From Solidesulfovibrio carbinoliphilus subsp. oakridgensis (GTDB taxonomy: Bacteria > Desulfobacterota > Desulfovibrionia > Desulfovibrionales > Desulfovibrionaceae): a stretch of DNA of 64,000 bases. Below the pieces are notes generated by a model. It worked only from the letters and a program-made list of their open reading frames with translations, searched no databases and was not told the origin of the DNA. The stretch is taken from NCBI RefSeq assembly GCF_000177215.2, contig NZ_CM001368.1, positions 2,170,001-2,234,000 on the forward strand. Direction: 5' to 3'. Each line of letters begins with the position of its first letter. Position 1 is the first letter of the stretch. Both the position numbers and the translations under genes were made by a program. Of this stretch, positions 53,806 to 61,003 are shown one piece after another.

Positions 53806-56211
53806 CTACGGCCGCGTCACCGGCAGGCTGGCAAGGACCGCCTGGGCGAGCCCCTCGTGGACCTTGTCCACGTCCTTGTCCTTGAGCGTCTTCTCGGCGT
53901 GGCGGTAGGTGAGGCGGAAGGTCAGGCGACGGTCGGTCCCGTCTTCCGGTTTGTAGGCGTCGATGAGCTGCACGTCCTCGAAAATGGGGGCCTTGGCCTC
54001 CCGGATGGCGGCCAGGACCGCGCCCACGGTCACGCCGGCCGGGGCGGCCAGGGTGATGTCGCGCCGCACGGGCGGAAATCCCGGCAGCGGCGCGAACCCG
54101 GGCTTGTAGCCTGTGGCCAGGGCGAAAAGCAGGTCCAGGTCCAGCTCGGCCAGCCACAGGGCGGTCCGGGCGTGGAAGGCGTCGGCCACCTCGGGCGCCA
54201 CCTGGCCAATGAGCCCGAGACGCTTGTCCCCGAGCCGGACCTCGACCTGGGGGGCCAGCCATTGCAGGGTCTCTTCCCGGACGAAGGCCGCCTCGGGCAG
54301 GTGGAGATGCCGCAAAAGCCCCTCGACCAGGCCTTTGATGTCGGCGTAGCCCGCCTCCTCGTCCCGGGGCCAGGGCCAGCCCTCGGGATGGCGCGCGCCG
54401 TGCAGCACCAGGCCGAGCCGGCCGGCTTCCCGGGCCGTGGACTCGGCCTCGGCGTCGGCGGTGAAAATCCGGGCCACTTCAAAGAGCCGCAGGTTGGCGT
54501 TGCCCTGGGCCAGGTTGTGGCGCACGGAGCCAAGAAGCCCCGGCGCCAGCATGGGCCGCATGACGTTCTGGTCCTCGGACAGGGGATTGGCCACCGACAC
54601 CCGGCAGGCGGCGTCCAGGCACAGGAGATCCAGGTCGCCGTGGCCGACGAAGCTGTAGTTGACGGCCTCGCGAAGCCCGACCCCCACGCAGTAGGCCCGC
54701 ACCCTGGCCCAGAAGCCGAATTCCGTTTCCCCGGGCACCTCGTCCAGGGACTTGGACACCCTGGGCAGGCGGGGCGCGATCCTATCCAGGCCGTAGACCC
54801 GGCCCACTTCCTCGATCAGGTCGGCCTCGCGTTCGAGGTCCAGGCGGAAAGGCGGCGGGGTCACGACCATGACGCCAGTCGGATCGGTGCCGGTCAGTTC
54901 GCAGCCCAGGGCGGCGAGCGTCTTGCGGCAGAAGGCCTCGGGCATGTCCTCGCCAAGGAGCATGGTGGCCCGGGCCGGCCGGAAACCGATGGCGCGCGGC
55001 ATAAAGGGCCTGGGTTCGGCCAGGGCCACGCCGGGCAGGGCCATGCCGCCGGCGGTTTCGAGCATCAGGGCCACGGCCCGGTTCATGGCGTAGACCGAAC
55101 CGACCTGGTCCACCCCGCGCTCGAACCGGTAGGAGGCCTCGCTCGGAAGCGACAGGCGGCGGGCGGTCTTGCGGATGGCGCCCGGGCGAAAGACCGCGCA
55201 TTCGAGGAGCACGTCCGTGCTTCCCGCCTCCATTTCGCTCACGGCTCCGCCCATGACCCCGGCCAGGGCCACGGGCTTTTCGGCGTCGCAGATGAGGAGA
55301 TCCCGGACGGTGAGGCTTCTTTCCTGGCCGTCCAGGGTGGTGATCCGCTCGCCTTCGGCGGCGTTTCGGACCTTGACCAGGTTGCCGGCGAGTTTTTTCC
55401 GGTCAAAGGCGTGCAGGGGCTGGCCGAGCTCGAAAAGGACGTAGTTGGTGGCGTCGACGATGTTGGAGATGGGCCGCTGGCCGATGGCCAGAAGCCGCCA
55501 GCGGATGCGGTCCGGGGACGGGCCGACCGTGACGCCGGAAAGGAGCTTGGCCCGGTAGACCGGGCACTCGGCCGGATCCGTGATCTCGATGGCCACTTCC
55601 ATGCCCGCGTCCGGCCCGGCTTCCGGGTAGGACACCTCGGGCAGGGTCAGGGGCAGGTCGAAGGCCATGGCCGTTTCCCGGGCGATGCCAAGGACGCTCA
55701 GACAATCGGCCCGGTTGGGCGTGATGGAGACGTCGAGCACGCAGGTGTCGAGGCCGAGGGCCTCGGGCAGGGGCGCCCCGACCTTGCACGTCCCGGGCAG
55801 GACCATGATGCCGCCGCTGCGCTCCTCGGCCAGTCCCAGCTCGGATTCCGAGCAGATCATGCCAAAGGACTCCTGGCCCCGGATCTTGCCTTTCTTGATG
55901 ACAAGGCCCCCGGGCAGGGACACGCCCACCGTGGCCACGGGCACGAGCTGGCCGGCGGCGACGTTCGGCGCGCCGCAGACGATGGAAAGGACTTCCGGGC
56001 CGCCGACGTCCACGGTGCAGCAGGACAGGTGGTCGGAGTCGGGATGCGGCGCGCAGGTCAGGACCTTGCCGACCACCACGCCCATGATGGCCTCGAAGGG
56101 ATTTTTGATCTCCTCGATTTCGAGGCCGAGCATGGTGAGCCTGTCGGCCAGCTCCTGCGGCGTGCCGGCATAGGGCGTGAATTCGCGAAGCCAGGAAAGA
56201 CTGAGCAGCAT
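53806..56211 (-). CDS. pheT: Phenylalanyl-tRNA synthetase beta subunit
   Basis: 801 residues, normal length. It forms an alpha2-beta2 enzyme with PheS; the beta subunit carries tRNA binding and editing. Domains visible are an OB-fold EMAP-like part (VVVGKVLTCAPHPDSDHLSCCTVDVGG, about 45-155), B3/B4 editing (about 210-390: PVYRAKLLSGV; EMEAGSTDVLLECAVFRPGAIRKTARRL), B5, and the C-terminal ferredoxin-fold anticodon-binding domain ending in KDKDVDKVHEGLAQAV. ATG 56211 begins MLLSLSWLREF as expected. It is the last gene of the cluster starting with thrS, and a 44-nt perfect palindrome separates it from pheS. Confidence 0.97.
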   Translation of the reverse strand: MLLSLSWLREFTPYAGTPQELADRLTMLGLEIEEIKNPFEAIMGVVVGKVLTCAPHPDSDHLSCCTVDVGGPEVLSIVCGAPNVAAGQLVPVATVGVSLPGGLVIKKGKIRGQESFGMICSESELGLAEERSGGIMVLPGTCKVGAPLPEALGLDTCVLDVSITPNRADCLSVLGIARETAMAFDLPLTLPEVSYPEAGPDAGMEVAIEITDPAECPVYRAKLLSGVTVGPSPDRIRWRLLAIGQRPISNIVDATNYVLFELGQPLHAFDRKKLAGNLVKVRNAAEGERITTLDGQERSLTVRDLLICDAEKPVALAGVMGGAVSEMEAGSTDVLLECAVFRPGAIRKTARRLSLPSEASYRFERGVDQVGSVYAMNRAVALMLETAGGMALPGVALAEPRPFMPRAIGFRPARATMLLGEDMPEAFCRKTLAALGCELTGTDPTGVMVVTPPPFRLDLEREADLIEEVGRVYGLDRIAPRLPRVSKSLDEVPGETEFGFWARVRAYCVGVGLREAVNYSFVGHGDLDLLCLDAACRVSVANPLSEDQNVMRPMLAPGLLGSVRHNLAQGNANLRLFEVARIFTADAEAESTAREAGRLGLVLHGARHPEGWPWPRDEEAGYADIKGLVEGLLRHLHLPEAAFVREETLQWLAPQVEVRLGDKRLGLIGQVAPEVADAFHARTALWLAELDLDLLFALATGYKPGFAPLPGFPPVRRDITLAAPAGVTVGAVLAAIREAKAPIFEDVQLIDAYKPEDGTDRRLTFRLTYRHAEKTLKDKDVDKVHEGLAQAVLASLPVTRP

Positions 56212-56219
56212 GATGATGT

Positions 56220-56274
56220 GCCTCCGGCGGCCGGGGAGGGAACCCCTTTTTGCAAAAAGGGGTTCCCTCCCCGG
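56220..56274 (-). repeat. GCCTCCGGCGG repeat with 44-nt perfect palindrome
   Basis: The constant block (56220-56230) is joined to a perfect palindrome with two 22-nt arms and no loop (56231-56252 with 56253-56274). It sits between pheS (stop at 56372) and pheT (start 56211), inside the operon. Transcribed, it would form a very stable hairpin with internal AAAAA/TTTTT. It may lower pheT expression or protect the upstream message. Confidence 0.85.
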
Positions 56275-56371
56275 ACCCCACCCTCCCTAAAAACTCTCCA
56301 CGGGGTAGGCGGAGCGTTGGCCAGGAAGGGGCCTGGGCTGTGCCCAGGCGGGTTCGGGGGGAAGCCCCTGA

Positions 56372-57418
56372 TTAAAACTGGCTGAGAAAACGAATGTCGT
56401 TTTCGAAAAACATCCGCAGGTCGCCGATGCCGTACTTGAGCATGGTGACGCGCTCCACGCCCATGCCGAAGGCGAAACCGGTGTAGCGCTCGGTGTCGTA
56501 GCCCACGGCGGCAAACACGTTGGGGTCGACCATGCCGCAGCCGAGGATCTCGACGAACCCGGTCCCCTTGCACACCCGGCAGCCGCCGGCCGCGGTCGAG
56601 CCCTTGCCGCCGCACAGGACGCACGAGATGTCCACCTCGGCGCTCGGCTCGGTAAAGGGGAAAAAGCTTGGCCGGAACCGGACCTTGGTGGCCGGCCCGA
56701 AGATGCGGCGCACGAAGGCGGTCAGCGTGCCGCGCAGATCGGCCATGGACACGCCCTCGTCCACGAGGAGCCCCTCGATCTGATGGAACATGGGCGTGTG
56801 GGTGAGATCCGAGTCCCGGCGGTAGACCTTGCCCGGGGCGATGACCGCGATGGGCGGCTTTTGGGCCAGCATGGTGCGGATCTGGAGCGGCGAGGTGTGG
56901 GTGCGCAGCACCACCGCGTCGGAGATGTACAGCGTGTCCTGCATGTCCCGGGCCGGGTGCTCGGGAGGCATGTTGAGGGCTTCGAAATTGTAGTAGTCGG
57001 TCTCGATCTCCGGGCCGGTGACGATGGAAAAGCCGAGTTCACCAAGGGCCTTGCAGATCTCGGCCGTGACCAGGGTCACGGGGTGCAGGCTTCCGGCAAA
57101 GGGGGCGAGTCCCGGGGTGGTGGGATCGAAATCGGCCAGTTCCGCCTGGCGGGCCAAACGGGAAAGCGCCGCCAGCCGGGCCTCGTAAAGGCCGGTCAGC
57201 GACTCCTTGACCGTGTTGGCGGCCCGTCCGGCCTCGCGCCGGCCGTCGGCGTCAAGGGCCGGCAGCTGGGCCATGAGCCCGGCCAGCCGGCCCTTGCGGC
57301 CAAGGTAGGCGACCCGGATCTCCTCGAGGTCCTCAAGCGCCAAGGCCTGGTCGAGACGCGCGGCGCACTCCCCGACCAGGCCCTCAAGCTCGACAACGAG
57401 CGTGGGTCTGCTGCCCAC
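56372..57418 (-). CDS. pheS: Phenylalanyl-tRNA synthetase alpha subunit
   Basis: 348 residues. The start is GTG 57418, one base past the rplT stop, with AAGGCGG upstream. The catalytic class II core is clear: motif 2 [24 protein letters not shown], and motif 3 in [18 protein letters not shown] Cys-rich insert with two CxxC pairs (VLCGGKG and GCRVCKG) near residue 280 is common in many bacterial PheS proteins. The N-terminal coiled coil (1-85) binds tRNA. It is coupled to rplT upstream and followed by the palindrome and pheT. Confidence 0.97.
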   Translation of the reverse strand: MGSRPTLVVELEGLVGECAARLDQALALEDLEEIRVAYLGRKGRLAGLMAQLPALDADGRREAGRAANTVKESLTGLYEARLAALSRLARQAELADFDPTTPGLAPFAGSLHPVTLVTAEICKALGELGFSIVTGPEIETDYYNFEALNMPPEHPARDMQDTLYISDAVVLRTHTSPLQIRTMLAQKPPIAVIAPGKVYRRDSDLTHTPMFHQIEGLLVDEGVSMADLRGTLTAFVRRIFGPATKVRFRPSFFPFTEPSAEVDISCVLCGGKGSTAAGGCRVCKGTGFVEILGCGMVDPNVFAAVGYDTERYTGFAFGMGVERVTMLKYGIGDLRMFFENDIRFLSQF

Positions 57419-57419
57419 T

Positions 57420-57773
57420 TTAGGCCGCCTTGGATTTGGCCAGCTCCACCAGCTTCTGGAAGCCGTCCTTTTCGCGCACGGCCATGTCGGCCAGGACCTT
57501 GCGGTCGAGTTCCACGCCGGCCAGGATCAGGCCGCGCATGAACACGCTGTAGGACAGGCCGTTTTCCCGGGCCGCGGCATTGATGCGGATGATCCAGAGC
57601 TTGCGCATCTGGCGCTTTCTCTGCTTGCGGTCGCGGTAGGCGTAGACGAGCGAGCGCTCGGCGACTTCGCGTGCGGTTTCGTACAGCTTGCTGCGGGCTC
57701 CGACGTAGCCCTTGGCCATCTTCAAATATTTCTTGTGCCGTTTGTGTGCGGCTTGTCCACGTTTGACGCGCAT
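57420..57773 (-). CDS. rplT: 50S ribosomal protein L20
   Basis: 117 residues, normal length. It opens [37 protein letters not shown], the canonical L20 start, and ends [14 protein letters not shown]20 binds 23S rRNA early in 50S assembly and in other bacteria represses its own operon. It is 40 bp after rpmI and 1 bp before the pheS start. The ribosome site is the AAGGAG within the rpmI-rplT space. Confidence 0.98.
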   Translation of the reverse strand: MRVKRGQAAHKRHKKYLKMAKGYVGARSKLYETAREVAERSLVYAYRDRKQRKRQMRKLWIIRINAAARENGLSYSVFMRGLILAGVELDRKVLADMAVREKDGFQKLVELAKSKAA

Positions 57774-57813
57774 GGTGTAAGCTCCTTATGCGTGGTATGA
57801 GCGGCGCCCGACG

Positions 57814-58011
57814 CTAGGCGTAGGGCAGAAGCCGGCGCACGGCCTTGACGTTGGCCGAATCGACCAGGGCGCCCTGGCCCAGGCGGCGCGAGCGCTTGGC
57901 GTTTTTCTTGGTCAGGATATGGCGCAGGTTCTGGCGGCGGCGGGTGAACTTGCCGGAACCGGTCTTGCCAAAGCGCTTGGCCGCGCTGCGGTTGGTTTTC
58001 ATCTTGGGCAT
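57814..58011 (-). CDS. rpmI: 50S ribosomal protein L35
   Basis: 65 residues from ATG 58011 (AAAGGAG upstream); the longer open frame includes the end of infC and is not used. The sequence MPKMKTNRSAAKRFGKTGSGKFTRR... is diagnostic of L35, ending RRLLPYA. It is a small basic 50S protein, in the standard infC-rpmI-rplT order. Confidence 0.98.
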   Translation of the reverse strand: MPKMKTNRSAAKRFGKTGSGKFTRRRQNLRHILTKKNAKRSRRLGQGALVDSANVKAVRRLLPYA

Positions 58012-58037
58012 GCGGGACTCCTTTGACCGCGCGGTTT

Positions 58038-58580
58038 TTAGGCCGGCGCGGGGGTTTTCTTCACGAGCGGGGCGAGCAGCATGGTCATCATGCGCCCTTC
58101 GGTGCGCGGCTCCTGCTCCACCTTGGCCGTTTCCCCCAGATCCGCCACCACCCGATGCAGGATGATGAGCCCCCGATCCTTGTGCACGATTTCGCGGCCG
58201 CGGAAAAACACCGTGACCTTGCAACGATCGCCCTCTTCGAGAAAACGGCGAATGTGCTTGAGCTTGGTCTGGTAATCGTGCTCGTCGGTTTTGGGCCGGA
58301 CCTTGATTTCCTTGAGCAGGACCGTCGTCGATTTCTTCCGGGCCTCCTGCAGCTTTTTCTGCTGCTGGTATTTAAATCGCCCGAAATCCATGATCCTGCA
58401 CACGGGCGGCTCGGCATTGGGCGCGACCTCGACAAGATCGAGTCCCTTTTCCTGAGCCATGCGCAACGCCTCGCTGGTGGGAATGATACCCACCTGCTCG
58501 CCGTCATCGGCTATCACCCGTACTTCACGGGCCCGAATCCGGTGGTTGCACCGGGGGTCACTACTGGGAGCGGAAGTTAT
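58038..58580 (-). CDS. infC: Translation initiation factor IF-3, likely AUA start
   Basis: 180 residues when started at ATA 58580. There is no ATG in the right place: the frame offers GTG 58595 (no ribosome site) and ATA 58580, which has GGAGGG 8 nt upstream. infC in many bacteria uses a non-AUG start that IF-3 itself discriminates against, giving autoregulation. The protein has N-terminal [61 protein letters not shown] and the C-terminal [41 protein letters not shown]. It overlaps the thrS end by 20 bp. Confidence 0.93.
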   Translation of the reverse strand: MTSAPSSDPRCNHRIRAREVRVIADDGEQVGIIPTSEALRMAQEKGLDLVEVAPNAEPPVCRIMDFGRFKYQQQKKLQEARKKSTTVLLKEIKVRPKTDEHDYQTKLKHIRRFLEEGDRCKVTVFFRGREIVHKDRGLIILHRVVADLGETAKVEQEPRTEGRMMTMLLAPLVKKTPAPA

Positions 58581-60504
58581 AGCGCATCCCTCCACGCTTA
58601 AACGGTTCCTGGCAATCGGCCGTGATGAGCAGCACTACCTCGTCGAGGGTCTTGACTCCAAGATTGTCCCCGGACCGCAGCCGCACGTTCAGGCCGCCGA
58701 GCTCCTTTTCCTTGTCCCCTGCCACGAGCATGTAGGGGATCTTCTCCACCTGGGCCTCGCGAACCTTGAAGCCCAGTTTCTCGTTGCGATCATCGAGTTC
58801 GGCCCGGATGCCGGCTTCGAGAAGCCGGGCCAGGGCCTGTTCCGCAAATTCTTTCTGCGCGTCCGTCACGATGAGGATGCGGGCCTGGACCGGCGCGAGC
58901 CATGTCGGCAAGGCCCCGGCGGTGTGCTCGATCAGGACGCCGAGGAAGCGTTCGACCGCCCCGAGGATGACCCGGTGGAGCATCACGGGCCGCTTACGCT
59001 CCCCATCTGCATCCGTATAGACGAGATCGAAGCGATCCGGCAAGGTAAAGTCGCACTGCACGGTGGCGCACTGCCACCGGCGCTCTAAGGCATCCTTGAG
59101 CTTGATGTCAATCTTGGGTCCGTAAAACGCGCCGTCGCCCTCGTTGATGTCGTAAGGCAGGCCAAGCGACTCCAGGGCGTCGGTCAGGGCCTTGGTGGCC
59201 CGCTCCCAGTCCTCGTCCGCGCCGATGGACTTCTCCGGCCGGGTGGACAGCTCGACCTCGTAGTCGAAGCCGAAAAGCCCGACCACGTCCTGGACGAACT
59301 TGATCACACCCGTGATCTCTTCGAGCAGCTGGTCCGGGCGGCACAGGATATGGGCGTCGTCCTGGGTGAACTGGCGCACCCGCAAAAGTCCGTGGAGCAC
59401 ACCCGACTTCTCGTGGCGGTGGACCACGCCGAGTTCGAAATAGCGCTGGGGCAGGTCGCGGTAGCTGCGGATGCGCGACTTGTAGATGAGCATGTGCGCC
59501 AGGCAGTTCATGGGCTTGATGCCGTAGGACTGCTCGTCGATCTCGGTGAAGTACATGTTCTCGCGGTAGTTGTCGTAGTGGCCGGACCGCTCCCACAACT
59601 CGCGGCGCAAAATCAGCGGACCGCGCACCAGGCTGTAGCCGCGCTTCAGGTGTTCCCGGCGCTCGAAATCCTCGAGAATGGTGCGCACCAGTTCGCCCTT
59701 GGGATGCCAGATGGGCATGCCGGCCCCGACTTCCTCGGAAAAGCTGAAAAGGTCGAGCTGGGTGCCAAGCTTTCTGTGATCGCGCTTTTTCGCCTCTTCC
59801 AGGTGCTTGAGGTAGGTCTTGAGGTCGGCCTCGGAGGCGAAGGCCGTGCCGTAGATCCGCTGGAGCATGGGCCGCTTTTCGTCGCCGCGCCAGTAGGCGC
59901 CGGCCACGGAAAGAAGCTTGACCGCCCGGACCATGCCCGTGGTCGGCACGTGCGGCCCCCGGCACAGATCCGTGAAGAGACCGTGGCGGTAGAGCGAGAC
60001 CGTGTCGCCGACGATGTTCTCGTCCATGATCTCAAGCTTGTAGCTCTCGCCCTGGGAGGCGAAAAGTGCCTTGGCGTCGGCCTTGGGCACGTAGGTGCAG
60101 GAAAAAGGATGATTGGCGGCGATGCTTGCGCGCATCTCCGCCTCAATGGCTTCGAGGTCCTCGGGGGTGAACGGCCGCTCGAAGGCGAAATCGTAGTAGA
60201 AGCCGTTCTCGATGGCCGGGCCGATGGTGACCTGGACGGACGGGAAGAGCTTTTTGACGGCCTCGGCCATGATGTGGGCGGCCGAGTGGCGGATGATGGA
60301 GAGGCCCAGGGGCGAGTCGACGGCAACCGGTTCGAGTTCGCGGGCGTCCTCGGGCAGGGGCGCGGTCATATCAACGGGCTGGCCGTTGACCAAGCAGGCC
60401 ACGGAATTTTTGAAACGCTTGCCGGAAATGGCGCGAGAAAGGACCTGGCCGCACGATTCGCCGGCCGCCGCTTCCAGGGAAGTATCCTCGATTGTGACCT
60501 GCAC
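58561..60504 (-). CDS. thrS: Threonyl-tRNA synthetase
   Basis: 647 residues, normal length. The start is GTG 60504 with GGAGAAGG upstream. Domains are TGS (about 1-62), the editing domain N2 (about 63-225, with [16 protein letters not shown] and the zinc-like CRGPHVP), the class II catalytic core ([27 protein letters not shown], zinc ligand Cys in NCLAH, motif 2 [31 protein letters not shown]) and an anticodon-binding domain. It charges tRNA-Thr and edits Ser-tRNA-Thr. First gene of the thrS-infC-rpmI-rplT-pheS-pheT cluster; tRNA-Val lies just upstream in the same direction. Confidence 0.98.
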   Translation of the reverse strand: MQVTIEDTSLEAAAGESCGQVLSRAISGKRFKNSVACLVNGQPVDMTAPLPEDARELEPVAVDSPLGLSIIRHSAAHIMAEAVKKLFPSVQVTIGPAIENGFYYDFAFERPFTPEDLEAIEAEMRASIAANHPFSCTYVPKADAKALFASQGESYKLEIMDENIVGDTVSLYRHGLFTDLCRGPHVPTTGMVRAVKLLSVAGAYWRGDEKRPMLQRIYGTAFASEADLKTYLKHLEEAKKRDHRKLGTQLDLFSFSEEVGAGMPIWHPKGELVRTILEDFERREHLKRGYSLVRGPLILRRELWERSGHYDNYRENMYFTEIDEQSYGIKPMNCLAHMLIYKSRIRSYRDLPQRYFELGVVHRHEKSGVLHGLLRVRQFTQDDAHILCRPDQLLEEITGVIKFVQDVVGLFGFDYEVELSTRPEKSIGADEDWERATKALTDALESLGLPYDINEGDGAFYGPKIDIKLKDALERRWQCATVQCDFTLPDRFDLVYTDADGERKRPVMLHRVILGAVERFLGVLIEHTAGALPTWLAPVQARILIVTDAQKEFAEQALARLLEAGIRAELDDRNEKLGFKVREAQVEKIPYMLVAGDKEKELGGLNVRLRSGDNLGVKTLDEVVLLITADCQEPFKRGGMRYNFRSQ

Positions 60505-60547
60505 GTCGCCTTCTCCGCAGGGGATTTGGCCCCCCCACCGCTCTATA

Positions 60548-60571
60548 AAGAAAGGGAGGCCGAAGCCTCCC
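60548..60571 (-). terminator. Hairpin between tRNA-Val and thrS
   Basis: A 7-bp stem GGGAGGC/GCCTCCC with a CGAA loop (60554-60560 with 60565-60571). It is followed on the minus strand by a T-rich stretch, consistent with termination of the tRNA-Val transcript just before thrS. Confidence 0.8.
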
Positions 60572-60581
60572 TGTGCTTACA

Positions 60582-60656
60582 TGGTAGGAACGGGGAGATT
60601 TGAACTCCCGACCCCTTGCGTGTCAAGCAAGTGCTCTCCCCCTGAGCTACGCTCCT
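60582..60656 (-). tRNA. tRNA-Val (anticodon GAC)
   Basis: A 75-nt cloverleaf including an encoded CCA end. The 7-bp acceptor stem is AGGAGCG with CGTTCCT (one G-T pair), the D-arm is GCTC/GAGC, the anticodon stem is CTTGC/GCAAG with loop TTGACAC, and the T-arm is GGGAG-TTCAAAT-CTCCC. The anticodon GAC reads GUC and GUU valine codons. The AT-rich foreign block begins on its 5' side. Confidence 0.97.
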
Positions 60657-61003
60657 ATAAACAGAATCAGGGAAGGGGATATCTATTCCGAACTCTTCCC
60701 GAAGTCAACCCTAAATTTTCCATTCCCCAGAAATTTTCGGGTACCAAAGACGTTGGCGCTTGTTGGCTCGTCGTTGGTCGGAGGGGACTACACTCCCACG
60801 GGGTGGGAGGTCAAGAAATTTTTCGTGGGGAGGTTGAGAAAAAGGACGTTGGAGAAAGGTTGTTATTGTAAATAATTAATTATTTAAATATGTTGGCTGA
60901 AGAATACGCTTATGTACCAACGGGCAAAAGGTTAAACTAACAAACAACTGTTGGCCTCATCATCAATCTAAATAGCTGGACAATTGACTTTGGGAAAGAA
61001 CTA
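60657..61003. other. 347-bp junction into AT-rich DNA
   Basis: GC content falls sharply from about 60690 onward. No reading frame of note and no second tRNA. A small G/C-rich patch with CCCACGGGGTGGG-like self-complementarity (60795-60808) is the last typical host-like sequence. I found no duplicated piece of the tRNA to mark an attachment site. Confidence 0.6.

Noticed and set aside
60582-61003. tRNA-Val as an island attachment site
   Set aside because: The foreign DNA lies on the 5' side of the tRNA, not at its 3' end, and no duplicated tRNA fragment is visible.
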